Assembly: GCF_007989605.1 (NCBI RefSeq)
Contig: NZ_BJUL01000002.1
Coordinates: 186,001-250,000 of the forward strand
DNA from: Vreelandella venusta
GTDB lineage: Bacteria; Pseudomonadota; Gammaproteobacteria; Pseudomonadales; Halomonadaceae
Length of the DNA stretch: 64,000 nucleotides
Direction: 5' to 3'
The notes under the pieces were generated by a model. It was given only the letters and a program-made list of their open reading frames with translations, was not told the origin of the DNA and did not search any database. How positions within the stretch are numbered: the first letter of the stretch is position 1; every line of letters begins with the position of its first letter. The translations under genes and the position numbers were made by a program. Below, piece after piece: positions 8,949-16,793 of the stretch.

Positions 8949-9863
8949 ATGGAGAGCATTACAGGCGCACTTGGGCCACTGTTTTTATTGATTTTACTGG
9001 GCGCTGCCATTGGTTATGGCCGCTGGCCAAGTGCTACATTTTGGCCGCAAACGGAGCGTCTGATCTACTTTGTGCTATTTCCAGCCATGCTGATAGGCAC
9101 CCTGGCCACTGCTGATGTCAGCCAAGTACCGGTTGGGCGTATAGCGTTGGTATTGCTCGGCACGATGGGAGGATTAGGTCTGCTGCTATGGCGCTGTCGT
9201 GGTTACCTAGGCTTAACGCCTGCTGCGTTCACGTCGGTATTCCAGGGCGCCGTGCGTTTTAACACCTACGTGGGTGTCGCGGGCGCCGCCGCACTGCATG
9301 GCAGCATGGGGGCGACTACCGCCGCGGTGGCGGTGGCACTTATGGTACCGGTAGTGAACGTAATGTGTGTCGCAAGCTTTGTCGCGGCAGGGACGCTGGG
9401 CAGTGGAAGCCTTGGCCAAAGTGCCCTCGCACTGGCTAAAAATCCGCTGATTTTGGCCTGTCTGGCAGGTATCGGTCTCAATCTTTCGGGGGTTGGCTTG
9501 CCCGGTTGGAGCGAAGCTACAGTCGGGTTATTGGGTGGTGCGGCGCTGCCGTTAGGACTCATTGCCGTGGGTGTGGCGCTGCGCCCTGCAGCACTGCTAC
9601 GGCTTGATCGTGGCGTGATAGCGACGAATAGCATCAAGCTGCTGTTAATGCCTGCGGTGGTGCTGCTATTGGCGTGGCTGGTGGGGCTGGACCCTATCAG
9701 CCGTGATGTGGCGCTGCTGTTTGCGGCGCTGCCTACCGCCACTTCTGCTTATATTCTTGCTCGGCAGCTAGGAGGTGATGCAGAACTTATGGCGGCAATT
9801 ATTACCGGCCAGACGCTGTTAGCGATGCTGACGTTGCCCGTTTGGTTGCAGCTGGTTGGATAG
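8949..9863 (+). CDS. AEC family transporter (auxin efflux carrier type)
   Basis: This 304-residue integral membrane protein has about ten hydrophobic segments and the two-half layout of the AEC family, including a conserved N-rich region early (SVFQGAVRFNTYVG) and a C-terminal half ending with SAYILARQLGG and an MAAIITGQTL segment. Bacterial AEC members export or exchange organic anions such as malate or malonate; the substrate here is unknown. ATG at 8949 follows AAGGAATAACA. The next thing downstream is the Fur-controlled non-coding array on the same strand. Confidence 0.88.
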   Translation: MESITGALGPLFLLILLGAAIGYGRWPSATFWPQTERLIYFVLFPAMLIGTLATADVSQVPVGRIALVLLGTMGGLGLLLWRCRGYLGLTPAAFTSVFQGAVRFNTYVGVAGAAALHGSMGATTAAVAVALMVPVVNVMCVASFVAAGTLGSGSLGQSALALAKNPLILACLAGIGLNLSGVGLPGWSEATVGLLGGAALPLGLIAVGVALRPAALLRLDRGVIATNSIKLLLMPAVVLLLAWLVGLDPISRDVALLFAALPTATSAYILARQLGGDAELMAAIITGQTLLAMLTLPVWLQLVG

Positions 9864-9908
9864 CGTAAAAACTTTCTTAAAAATAAATAAAAAGTATTCG
9901 CATTTAGG

Positions 9909-9937
9909 TTGACGTGGTAAATGAGAATGATTATATT
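9909..9937 (+). promoter_or_regulatory. Strong sigma70 promoter of the tandem small-RNA array
   Basis: TTGACG (9909-9914) and TATATT (9932-9937) are separated by 17 bases, a near-ideal sigma70 promoter. The start point should fall near 9944. The first thing transcribed is repeat unit 1. No translated gene lies between this promoter and the first terminator. Confidence 0.8.
9920..9934 (+). promoter_or_regulatory. Fur box overlapping the array promoter
   Basis: AATGAGAATGATTAT matches 13 of 15 positions of the core of the classical Fur consensus (AATGATAATCATTAT). It covers the spacer and the start of the -10 box, the usual position for iron-dependent repression. The prediction is that the array is silent in iron-rich cells and strongly expressed in iron starvation. 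Confidence 0.78.
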
Positions 9938-9943
9938 GTGATT

Positions 9944-10064
9944 GTCAGCGTTTAATGAGACGTTGGCAACCACGACAGAAACCGCCAGTTTCCTGTCATG
10001 GTTTCTCCCTCTCATTGCTAGTCACGGTCTTTTGCCGCTCCCCTTGGAGCGGCTTTCTTTTTTT
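9944..10064 (+). ncRNA. Putative Fur-regulated small RNA, unit 1
   Basis: The predicted transcript is about 120 bases: start near 9944, end at the T-run 10058-10064 after a perfect 7-bp hairpin (CCGCTCC, loop CCTT, GGAGCGG, 10035-10052). Promoter, Fur site, length and GC hairpin with U-tail are what iron-starvation RNAs such as RyhB and PrrF share. Unit 1 is the most divergent copy: relative to units 2 and 3 it lacks 11 bases after CACGAC and has a changed 5' end. No coding sequence is expected. Function and targets are inference. Confidence 0.65.
10035..10064 (+). terminator. Intrinsic terminator, array unit 1
   Basis: A 7-bp GC-rich stem with loop CCTT is followed by CTTTC and seven T residues. 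The long U-tail is also a typical Hfq-binding 3' end. Confidence 0.85.
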
Positions 10065-10070
10065 CTAGTG

Positions 10071-10199
10071 GCTGTGTTTGCTGAAACATTGGCAACCACG
10101 ACGCTATTGCAAAGACCAGCGCCAGTTTCCTGTCATGTTTTCTCTTTCCTTGCTAGTCACGGTCTTTTGCCGCTCCCCTTGGAGCGGGTTTCTTTTTTT
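10071..10199 (+). ncRNA. Putative small RNA, unit 2 of the array
   Basis: This unit has the same 3' half and terminator as unit 1 (hairpin 10170-10187, T-run 10193-10199). Its 5' half carries CACGAC, then GCTATTGCAAAGACC, absent from unit 1. ACGAC followed by ATTGC loosely resembles the pairing region of enterobacterial RyhB as I recall it; this may be chance. I see no Fur box or convincing promoter of its own, so expression would need readthrough from unit 1 or a promoter I cannot recognise. Confidence 0.5.
10170..10199 (+). terminator. Intrinsic terminator, array unit 2
   Basis: The hairpin is identical to that of unit 1, followed by GTTTC and seven T residues. Confidence 0.85.
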
Positions 10200-10205
10200 C
10201 TAGTG

Positions 10206-10330
10206 GCCGTGTTTGCTGAAACATTGGCAACCACGACGCTATTGCAAAGATCAGCGCCAGTTTCTGGTCCTGGTCTCTCTTTCCTTGCTAGTCACGGTCT
10301 TTTGCCGCTCCCCTTGGAGCGGGTTTTTTT
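10206..10330 (+). ncRNA. Putative small RNA, unit 3 of the array
   Basis: This is almost the same as unit 2, with a few changes around 10256-10276. It ends in the same hairpin (10305-10322) with a continuous run of seven T residues. As with unit 2, no separate promoter is visible. The ldhA start codon lies about 107 bases further on. Confidence 0.5.
10305..10330 (+). terminator. Intrinsic terminator, array unit 3
   Basis: The same 7-bp hairpin is followed by G and seven T residues, the strongest U-tail of the three. It should insulate ldhA from array transcription. Confidence 0.85.
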
Positions 10331-10386
10331 ATAGCGGCATCTTTCTTTGATCTCGGTGAATAACTCTTGTGACGTTTGGGCAGACA

Positions 10387-10403
10387 ATAGGCGAATTGCC
10401 TAT
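10387..10403. promoter_or_regulatory. Palindrome upstream of ldhA
   Basis: ATAGGC, five bases, GCCTAT forms a perfect 6-5-6 inverted repeat 33 bases before the ldhA start. It could be an operator or a small 5'-leader hairpin; no known regulator motif is recognised. Confidence 0.4.
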
Positions 10404-10436
10404 GCTGATCATCTATCCAGAGCCAGGAGACATGCC

Positions 10437-11438
10437 ATGCGGATTGCCGTTTTTAGCGCTAAGCCTTATGACGAAACCTTCCTTACTCGTGCTAATGCCT
10501 CGAATCGACACGAATTAAGCTTTTTTGATGCGCGCTTGACCGTCGATACGGCGCCTCTCGCGAAAGGGTTTGAAGTTGTATGCGCTTTTGTAAATGACCA
10601 TCTGTATGCGGACGTTTTAGAGCAGCTACACACTAGCGGCATACGATTGGTCGCACTGCGCTCGGCGGGCTTTAACCATGTTGACTTGGCGGCGGCCGAA
10701 CGGTTGGGAATTACCGTGGTGCGGGTGCCCGCTTATTCGCCTCATGCCGTAGCAGAGCACGCGGTGGCCTTAGTGTTAAGCCTGAACCGCATGACCTATC
10801 GCGCTTACAACCGAGTGCGCGAGGGCAACTTTTCCCTGGACGGACTGCTGGGGTTCGATCTGCATGGCAAAACCGTGGGCGTGATTGGCACTGGGCAGAT
10901 TGGCTTGATCTTTGCCAATATCATGCATGGCTTTGGCTGCCGAGTAGTTGCCAGCGATCCTTTTCCAAACCCGAATGCCGAGCCGTTTGTGGAGTACGTG
11001 CCGCTGGCGTCGCTTTATGCTCAGGCAGATATTATTTCGCTGCACTGCCCGTTAACACCCGATACTGATCATCTGATTAACGCTAAGGCCATCGCGCAAA
11101 TGAAGCAGGGTGTCATGCTGATCAACACTGGCCGCGGTCGAGTGGTCGATACCCAAGCGGTGATCGCTGGTCTGAAAAGCGGCAAAATTGGCCACTTAGG
11201 GTTAGATGTCTACGAAGAGGAGGAGCAGCTATTTTTCGAGGATCTATCGCACGCAGTGATCGATGATGACCAGTTCATGCGCCTGACGACCTTTCACAAT
11301 GTGCTGATTACCGGTCATCAGGCATTCTTCACTACCGAGGCGCTAACCAATATTGCCGAGACTACACTGGCGAATATTGATGCCTTTGAAAGTGATAGCG
11401 GTACGCTGCATCGCGTCGTTTACGATAAGCGAACGTAA
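10437..11438 (+). CDS. ldhA: D-lactate dehydrogenase (fermentative, LdhA type)
   Basis: This 333-residue cytoplasmic enzyme of the D-2-hydroxyacid dehydrogenase family interconverts pyruvate and D-lactate with NADH. The NAD-binding GTGQIG lies near residues 150-155; the catalytic Arg is in NTGRGRVVD (about 231-239), Glu in the [11 protein letters not shown] region, and the catalytic His in TGHQAFFT (about 292-298), the LdhA arrangement. Length and the SAGFNHVDL segment also fit LdhA. ATG at 10437 is chosen over an in-frame start 90 bases upstream because CCAGGAGA precedes it and the protein then begins [12 protein letters not shown], the family start. It lies downstream of the non-coding array and converges on trmB. 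Confidence 0.94.
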   Translation: MRIAVFSAKPYDETFLTRANASNRHELSFFDARLTVDTAPLAKGFEVVCAFVNDHLYADVLEQLHTSGIRLVALRSAGFNHVDLAAAERLGITVVRVPAYSPHAVAEHAVALVLSLNRMTYRAYNRVREGNFSLDGLLGFDLHGKTVGVIGTGQIGLIFANIMHGFGCRVVASDPFPNPNAEPFVEYVPLASLYAQADIISLHCPLTPDTDHLINAKAIAQMKQGVMLINTGRGRVVDTQAVIAGLKSGKIGHLGLDVYEEEEQLFFEDLSHAVIDDDQFMRLTTFHNVLITGHQAFFTTEALTNIAETTLANIDAFESDSGTLHRVVYDKRT

Positions 11439-11468
11439 ACGACGCTGGGCTACCTTTAGTCGCTGTGT

Positions 11469-12239
11469 CTAAACGTCACGGCGGTAAATCAAATCCCATA
11501 CGCCGTGGCCAAGTTTCTCGCCGCGAGCTTCAAACTTAGTTAGCGGGCGAAAGTCTGGGCGTGGAACGTAGGGTGCTGTGTCGGCGCTGGCGGTATTCGT
11601 ATAGCCGGGTGCGGCGTCCATTACCTCGGCCATCCACTCGGCATAGGCTTCCCAGTCGGTCGCCATGTGGAAGGTGCCGCCAGGTTTTAAGCGTGTACGA
11701 ATTAACTCAACAAACGCAGGCTGCACAATACGCCGTTTGTGGTGCTTCTTTTTGGGCCATGGGTCGGGGAAAAATAGCTGTAGCGTGGTTAATGAGCCTT
11801 CAGGCAGACACTGTTCCAACACCGCCAAGGCATCTTCGCGGTAAACGCGCAGGTTAGTTAGGCCGCGTTTATCTACCTCATCCAGCAGCTTGCCCACCCC
11901 CGGCGCATGCACTTCAATACCGATAAAGTCGGTATCTGGGTGGCGCTCGGCCTGCTCGATGAGTGAGTTGCCCATACCAAAGCCAATTTCCACCACGCGC
12001 GGTGCTTGGCGGCCAAACAGGCTATCCAAATCCTGACGCCCATCGGCAATTGTTAGTCCTAAGCGTGGCCAAACGTCTTCTAAACCGCGGCTTTGTGCTG
12101 GGGTCATGCGCCCTGCGCGAATCACGTAGCTCTTAATCCCCCGCCGGTGTAGCGGGGCATCAGCATTTTCAGGGCCTGTGGTGTTGCTCTCAGCGCCCGC
12201 AGTGTTGCTTTCAGGCGTGGTGTCGTTCGTATCGGTCAT
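11469..12239 (-). CDS. trmB: tRNA (guanine-N7-)-methyltransferase TrmB
   Basis: This SAM-dependent enzyme makes m7G at position 46 of tRNAs. The 256-residue protein has a low-complexity N-terminal tail of about 30 residues with a near-repeat ([13 protein letters not shown]), then the TrmB core: the [15 protein letters not shown]-binding loop, [12 protein letters not shown], and the hallmark [16 protein letters not shown]. The C-terminal [17 protein letters not shown] is also diagnostic. It starts 12 bases after the thiG stop, the last gene of a thiS-thiG-trmB unit. The acidic Thr/Asn-rich tail is longer than in E. coli TrmB and may be disordered. Confidence 0.96.
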   Translation of the reverse strand: MTDTNDTTPESNTAGAESNTTGPENADAPLHRRGIKSYVIRAGRMTPAQSRGLEDVWPRLGLTIADGRQDLDSLFGRQAPRVVEIGFGMGNSLIEQAERHPDTDFIGIEVHAPGVGKLLDEVDKRGLTNLRVYREDALAVLEQCLPEGSLTTLQLFFPDPWPKKKHHKRRIVQPAFVELIRTRLKPGGTFHMATDWEAYAEWMAEVMDAAPGYTNTASADTAPYVPRPDFRPLTKFEARGEKLGHGVWDLIYRRDV

Positions 12240-12251
12240 GGTATCTCTGTA

Positions 12252-13046
12252 TCAGCCGTTAATTCGGCCTGCAAAAGGCGAAGAGGGATCGGCGCTCTGG
12301 CGGCGTGGCATACGGCCAGCTAAGAAGGCATCGCGGCCAGCTTCTACAGCAAGTTTCATGGCGTTAGCCATACGCAGCGGGTCGCGGGCATGGGCGATCG
12401 CTGTGTTGAGTAGCACGCCGTCACACCCGAGCTCCATTGCCATGGCGGCGTCAGAAGCGGTGCCAATGCCCGCATCGACCAGCACGGGTACGCTGCTTTG
12501 CTCAACAATCAGGCGTACATTATGCGGGTTTTGAATGCCGTGCCCCGAGCCAATCAGCGAACCTAGCGGCATGATGGCGCAGCAGCCCATCGCTTCTAGT
12601 TCACGGGCCACAATGGGGTCATCACTGGTGTACACCATGACGTCAAAGCCATCAGCCAACAGTGTCTCAGCGGCTTTAAGCGTCTCAACCACATTGGGAT
12701 AGAGGGTGTGATCGTCGCCGAGTACTTCCAGCTTGACCAGGTTATGGCCGTCTAGCAGCTCACGCGCCAAGCGGCAGGTGCGCACAGCATCTTTGGCGTT
12801 GTAGCAGCCGGCGGTGTTGGGCAATAAGGTGTAGCGCTGGGGGGAAATGACATCGAGAAGGTTAGGCGCGTCGGCATCCTGGCCTAAGTTGGTGCGGCGT
12901 ACAGCAAAGGTGACAATTTCCGCGCCGCTTTGGGCAATGGCCGCGCCGGTCTCGGTAAAGTCTTTGTATTTGCCAGTGCCCACCAGCAGGCGGGAGCTGA
13001 ACGCGCGCCCAGCAACGGTAAACGGTGTATCAGTCAGTGGCGTCAT
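12252..13046 (-). CDS. thiG: Thiazole synthase ThiG
   Basis: ThiG forms the thiazole phosphate of thiamin from deoxyxylulose 5-phosphate, dehydroglycine or iminoglycine, and sulfur from ThiS thiocarboxylate. The 264-residue protein has the TIM-barrel family motifs [40 protein letters not shown] and [21 protein letters not shown] at 13046 is chosen over a TTG 21 bases upstream because AAAAGGAACC lies just before it. It sits between thiS and trmB. One of its substrates comes from dxs, also in this window (58.2 kb). Confidence 0.96.
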   Translation of the reverse strand: MTPLTDTPFTVAGRAFSSRLLVGTGKYKDFTETGAAIAQSGAEIVTFAVRRTNLGQDADAPNLLDVISPQRYTLLPNTAGCYNAKDAVRTCRLARELLDGHNLVKLEVLGDDHTLYPNVVETLKAAETLLADGFDVMVYTSDDPIVARELEAMGCCAIMPLGSLIGSGHGIQNPHNVRLIVEQSSVPVLVDAGIGTASDAAMAMELGCDGVLLNTAIAHARDPLRMANAMKLAVEAGRDAFLAGRMPRRQSADPSSPFAGRING

Positions 13047-13085
13047 AGCGGTTCCTTTTGAAAGCAAAAATGGTGGTGGGCTACG

Positions 13086-13307
13086 CTAGCCGCCGCCGAT
13101 GGCGTGAACGACTTCTATTTGGTCGCCATTGGCTAAATGCGTTTGAGCAAGCTGGCTTTTGGGCACGATCTGTTCGTTAATTTCCACAGCGATACGGCGC
13201 CCGGTCAGGCCTAGTTGCTCAATCAGATCAGCGGCGCTAAGGCCTGCTGCCAGCGTATGCGATTCGCCATTGAGCGTCAGTTGTATCGACTCATTAGGAG
13301 TAGGCAT
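13086..13307 (-). CDS. thiS: Sulfur carrier protein ThiS
   Basis: This is a 73-residue ubiquitin-like sulfur carrier. Its C-terminal Gly-Gly (VVHAIGGG) is adenylated and converted to the thiocarboxylate that gives sulfur to ThiG. The frame is open further upstream, but ATG at 13307 (MPTPNES) with an upstream TTACCG gives the usual family length. It is the first gene of thiS-thiG-trmB. A -10-like TACAAT lies about 40 bases upstream on the minus strand. No TPP riboswitch is visible before it. Confidence 0.93.
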   Translation of the reverse strand: MPTPNESIQLTLNGESHTLAAGLSAADLIEQLGLTGRRIAVEINEQIVPKSQLAQTHLANGDQIEVVHAIGGG

Positions 13308-13449
13308 AACGGTAAGTGTCCCATTCGGTGAGGCAAAGCATTGTCTATTGTAGCGGTTTCGCACCGCTCAAGGTATGTGACAACGACAATCATCTCGGTG
13401 AAATATCGAGTGCGTATGTCGAGTACTTATTCCAGGTAGTTATCTTACG

Positions 13450-13501
13450 TACTTATCTCAAGAGCTTATCTCAAGAGCTTATCTCAAGAGCTTATCTCAA
13501 G
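13450..13501. repeat. Four tandem 13-bp repeats
   Basis: The unit AGCTTATCTCAAG occurs at 13463-13475, 13476-13488 and 13489-13501, with a first variant copy (TACTTATCTCAAG) at 13450-13462. The array ends 35 bases before the DUF423 start codon, so copy number could change its promoter or leader. The flanks repeat a GTACTTAT/GTACTTGT theme. Confidence 0.9.
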
Positions 13502-13536
13502 TACTTGTAACGAGTATTTATAAACAGGAGTAATCC

Positions 13537-13914
13537 ATGCAGCGAGCAGACAAACCCTGGTGGTGCCTAGTCGCACTCTCAGGAGCATTAATGGTAGTAC
13601 TCGGGGCCTATGCGGCTCACGGGTTGGCATCGCGTACCAGTGCAGCCATGGTCGACATCGTTGAAACGGGCGTGCGTTACCAAGCGTGGCATACGTTGGC
13701 CATGTTAGCGGTACTGGCTTGGCGCAGCCAGTGCCCTCAACCAGGTCAGCGCATCGTGTTAGCGCTATGGGCGTTGGGTATTACCGCCTTTTCAGGCTCG
13801 CTTTACCTAATGGCCCTGGTAGGGCTAAGCGTTGGTATTGTAACGCCCATTGGTGGTTTGCTGCTGATGGCAGGCTGGTTGGGGTTAGCCGCCACTGCGC
13901 TGCTCAGCCGTTAG
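13537..13914 (+). CDS. DUF423 family membrane protein (YgdD-like)
   Basis: This 125-residue protein with four predicted membrane helices belongs to DUF423. The family pattern is visible: an N-terminal helix ending in GAYAAHGL, then the conserved TGVRYQAWHTLAML segment, and a FSGSLYLMAL helix. The function is unknown. ATG at 13537 follows ACAGGAGTAATCC. It converges with the thioesterase gene, whose stop lies 8 bases beyond this one. A 13-bp tandem repeat array lies just upstream. Confidence 0.9.
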   Translation: MQRADKPWWCLVALSGALMVVLGAYAAHGLASRTSAAMVDIVETGVRYQAWHTLAMLAVLAWRSQCPQPGQRIVLALWALGITAFSGSLYLMALVGLSVGIVTPIGGLLLMAGWLGLAATALLSR

Positions 13915-13922
13915 CGCGGTGG

Positions 13923-14345
13923 TTAGCCAGTTGGGCTGTCTGGCAGCGCGTAGCTGGCAGTAATATGCGCAACTGGCTTAGTGTCATCGCTGGCAGAGAA
14001 AATCTGCACTTCGCCTACCGCTAAACGGCGGCCTAGCTTGATGAGTTTGGCGTGAGCAACAATATCGTGCTCACCGGAGGCAGCACGTAAGAAATGGCAG
14101 TTCAAGTCGCTGGTGACCGCCATGGCTTGAGGGCCTATTTGCGCCAAAATGGCTACATATAACGCCACATCGGCAAACCCCATCATGGTCGGACCAGACA
14201 CCCTGGGGCCAGGGCGCAGATGTTGCTCATCGATGGTTAGTCGCAGGGTGGCACTCATCGCGCCAACGCTTTCAATTCTGCCCATCCGTTGGGGAAACAC
14301 CTCATCCAGAAAGTGCTCAATCTGCTCGGCAGTCATTACGGTCAT
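13923..14345 (-). CDS. PaaI-type hotdog thioesterase
   Basis: This 140-residue single-domain hotdog protein of the PaaI/YdiI group would hydrolyse an acyl- or aryl-CoA thioester. Conserved parts are RPGPRVSGPTMMGFADVALYVA, which holds the catalytic acidic residue, and the TSDLNCHFLRAA strand followed by AHAKLIKLGRRLAVGEV. Its substrate cannot be read from sequence. Two near-equivalent starts (residues 1 and 4) exist; ATG at 14345 has AAAGGAC upstream. The glcB terminator lies just before it on the same strand, so it needs its own promoter or readthrough. Confidence 0.85.
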   Translation of the reverse strand: MTVMTAEQIEHFLDEVFPQRMGRIESVGAMSATLRLTIDEQHLRPGPRVSGPTMMGFADVALYVAILAQIGPQAMAVTSDLNCHFLRAASGEHDIVAHAKLIKLGRRLAVGEVQIFSASDDTKPVAHITASYALPDSPTG

Positions 14346-14361
14346 TATTATTGTCCTTTAT

Positions 14362-14392
14362 AAAAAAGCCCCGAGGCATGCGCCTCGAGGCT
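14362..14392 (-). terminator. Intrinsic terminator of glcB
   Basis: On the minus strand AGCCTCGAGGC, loop GCAT, GCCTCGGGGCT and a run of T residues form a strong rho-independent terminator 21 bases after the glcB stop and before the thioesterase start. Confidence 0.9.
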
Positions 14393-14412
14393 GATGATAC
14401 CGCAAAGCGCGT

Positions 14413-16587
14413 TTACTTCGCCTTATGTACCTGACGCCATGCGTGAAGTAGCGGTTCGGTGTAGCCAGAAGGCTGTACGCGGCCTTTGAACACCAAGTCA
14501 GAGGCTGCTTTAAAGGCGGTTGAGCCTTCGAAGTCGGCGCTCATGGCCGTGTAGGTGGGGTCGCCAGCGTTCTGCTGATCAACCACTTTAGCCATACGCT
14601 TCAGCGTTTCTTCCACCCGCGGCGCATCGACAATGCCGTGGTGCAGCCAGTTGGCGATATGTTGGCTGGAAATACGCAGCGTAGCGCGGTCTTCCATTAG
14701 GCCAACGTTATGAATGTCCGGTACTTTTGAGCAGCCCACGCCATGTTCAACCCAGCGCACCACATAGCCCAGAATGCCCTGGCAGTTGTTATCCAACTCT
14801 TGCTGAATCTCTTCATCCGACCAGTTAGCGTTTTCGGCTACTGGCACGGTGAGCAGGTCATCTAAAAAGTCGGGTTCGCCTTGGGCTTCCAGTTCGCGCT
14901 GTACGTCCGCTACGTTGACTTGGTGGTAGTGAAGCGCATGAAGCGTAGCCGCTGTTGGAGAAGGCACCCATGCCGTGTTAGCACCCGCTTTCGGGTGGCC
15001 AATTTTTTGCTCTAGCATGCTATGCATCAGATCCGGCATCGCCCACATGCCTTTACCGATTTGAGCACGACCACGCAGACCGCAGGCTAAGCCTACCTGC
15101 ACGTTGTTCTTCTCGTAGGCGGTGATCCACGCAGCGCTCTTCATATCGCCTTTGCGAACCATCGGGCCTGCTTCCATGGCGGTGTGCATTTCGTCACCGG
15201 TGCGGTCAAGGAAGCCGGTGTTGATAAACACCACGCGAGAAGCCGCTTCAGCAATACACGCTTTCAAGTTGACAGTCGTGCGGCGCTCTTCATCCATGAT
15301 GCCCATTTTCAGGGTGTCACGGCTCATGCCCAGGATGTCTTCAACGCGACCAAACAGTTCGTTGGCGAACGCCACTTCTTTTGGTCCGTGCATTTTCGGC
15401 TTCACGATATACACTGAGCCAGCGCGGGAGTTACGCGGCTGGTCGGCGTCTTTCTTCAGGTCGTGCAGCGCCAGCAGCGAGGTCACCACTGCGTCCAGAA
15501 TACCTTCCGGCAGTTCGTTGCCATTTTCGTCCAGAACGGCAGGCGTGGTCATCAGGTGGCCTACGTTGCGCACGAACATTAGCGAACGACCTGGCAGGGT
15601 AACGGTGCTGCCATCAGTGGTTTGCCAAGTACGATCGGCGTGCAGTGTCCGCTTGAAGGTTTTGCCGCCTTTGTCGATGTTCTCTTCCAGGTCGCCCTTC
15701 ATCAGGCCAAGCCAGTTGCTGTAAACACCGACCTTGTCTTCAGAGTCGACAGCAGCAACGGAGTCTTCACAATCCATAATCGCGGTCAGTGCCGCTTCCA
15801 CCACTACGTCTTTCACGTGAGCGGGGTCGGTTTTACCGATCGGGTGGCTGTCGTCGATCTGGATTTCCAGGTGCAGGCCGTTGTTGGTGAGCAGGATGGC
15901 TTCAGGCGCGGATGCATCGCCGTTAAAGCCGATCAGCTTGCCGGAATCTTTTAGGCCGGTTTCACGACCGCCTTCCAGGCTAACGACCAAGTGGCCATCA
16001 CGAATAGCGTATTTCACCGCATCGCGGTGAGAGCCGGTGGCCAGTGGGGCAGCACGATCAAGCACACCACGGGCATAAGCGATAACTTTTTGGCCACGCT
16101 TCGGGTTGAAACTGGTGCCTTTTTCAGCGCCATCTTCTTCAGAAATCGCATCGGTGCCGTATAAGGCATCGTATAAACTACCCCAGCGGGCGTTAGCGGC
16201 GTTCAGTGCATAGCGGGCATTACTCACCGGTACCACTAACTGCGGGCCTGCTTGAACAGCCACTTCGCGATCTACATTGGCCGTAGTGGTTTTTACGCTG
16301 TTGGGTGCATCCACTAGGTAACCCGCTTCTTTCAAGAAGCTGCGGTAAGCCGGCATATCGCTAACCGGCCCCGGATTTTCACGGTGCCAGACATCCAGTT
16401 TTTCTTGGAGCGTGTCGCGCTCTTCAAGCAGTTGGCGATTTTTCGGTGTCAAATCATGGAACAGGGCGTCAACGCCAGCCCAAAAGGTGTTTTCGTCGAC
16501 ACCAGTGCCCGGTAAAGCCTGCTCATTGATAAAACGGTCCAGGTCTGCTGACACCTGTAAACGGTGACGCGTGATACGCTCGCTCAT
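14413..16587 (-). CDS. glcB: Malate synthase G
   Basis: GlcB condenses glyoxylate with acetyl-CoA to give malate, for growth on acetate, glycolate or fatty acids. At 724 residues it has the size of the single-chain G isoform. Family segments include [49 protein letters not shown] (with the catalytic region after it), [17 protein letters not shown], and GIWG-equivalent [10 protein letters not shown]. The conserved C-terminal [25 protein letters not shown] is intact. ATG at 16587 follows AGGAGAACCCC. Isocitrate lyase is not in the window. A perfect 21-base palindrome lies 63 bases upstream. Confidence 0.97.
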   Translation of the reverse strand: MSERITRHRLQVSADLDRFINEQALPGTGVDENTFWAGVDALFHDLTPKNRQLLEERDTLQEKLDVWHRENPGPVSDMPAYRSFLKEAGYLVDAPNSVKTTTANVDREVAVQAGPQLVVPVSNARYALNAANARWGSLYDALYGTDAISEEDGAEKGTSFNPKRGQKVIAYARGVLDRAAPLATGSHRDAVKYAIRDGHLVVSLEGGRETGLKDSGKLIGFNGDASAPEAILLTNNGLHLEIQIDDSHPIGKTDPAHVKDVVVEAALTAIMDCEDSVAAVDSEDKVGVYSNWLGLMKGDLEENIDKGGKTFKRTLHADRTWQTTDGSTVTLPGRSLMFVRNVGHLMTTPAVLDENGNELPEGILDAVVTSLLALHDLKKDADQPRNSRAGSVYIVKPKMHGPKEVAFANELFGRVEDILGMSRDTLKMGIMDEERRTTVNLKACIAEAASRVVFINTGFLDRTGDEMHTAMEAGPMVRKGDMKSAAWITAYEKNNVQVGLACGLRGRAQIGKGMWAMPDLMHSMLEQKIGHPKAGANTAWVPSPTAATLHALHYHQVNVADVQRELEAQGEPDFLDDLLTVPVAENANWSDEEIQQELDNNCQGILGYVVRWVEHGVGCSKVPDIHNVGLMEDRATLRISSQHIANWLHHGIVDAPRVEETLKRMAKVVDQQNAGDPTYTAMSADFEGSTAFKAASDLVFKGRVQPSGYTEPLLHAWRQVHKAK

Positions 16588-16649
16588 GGGGTTCTCCTGT
16601 AAAGGTGCCCGTGGGATATTATCGTGCCACGGTCAGGGTAAATGTATAT

Positions 16650-16670
16650 TTGTGGAAAATACTTCCACAA
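16650..16670. promoter_or_regulatory. Perfect palindrome upstream of glcB, likely operator
   Basis: TTGTGGAA, five bases, TTCCACAA is a perfect 8-5-8 inverted repeat. A possible glcB -10 (TAATAT on the minus strand near 16616-16621) places the palindrome about 35-55 bases upstream of it, a position fit for an activator or repressor. Shape and spacing resemble GntR/FadR-class operators, but I do not recognise the regulator. Confidence 0.6.
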
Positions 16671-16793
16671 CTGCGCGAGCATGTAAACAGTCTATGCCGT
16701 AAAGCAGCAAAATGATCGACCAAATGATGAGAGCGGTAGTGGTCTCCGCTATCATTCAGCCAATGGATAGGTGGCGTTCACGGAGAGACGTTA

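Larger units (their letters stand above)
9954..10330 (+). repeat. Three tandem 135-bp units, each ending in the same terminator
   Basis: The hairpins lie at 10035-10052, 10170-10187 and 10305-10322, exactly 135 bases apart. A 38-base stretch from TTGCTAGTCACGG through the hairpin is identical in all three copies, and TTGGCAACCACGAC is also shared. Units 2 and 3 are nearly identical over their whole length; unit 1 is shorter by 9 bases and more diverged. No terminal repeats or integrase sites flank the array. It lies in the 573-base gap between the AEC carrier and ldhA. Confidence 0.95.

Noticed and set aside
9954..10330. CRISPR-like array
   Set aside because: The whole 135-bp unit is repeated, with no unique spacers, and there are no cas genes.
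9942..10334. A 130-residue open frame with a 45-residue internal repeat over the tandem array
   Set aside because: The 135-bp period is a multiple of three, so one open unit stays open in all copies. It has no ribosome site or ATG at a sensible place, runs through three terminators, and its residues follow the hairpin and poly-T sequence.
13308..13449. TPP riboswitch before thiS
   Set aside because: The conserved thi-box sequences are not visible on the minus strand of this gap.
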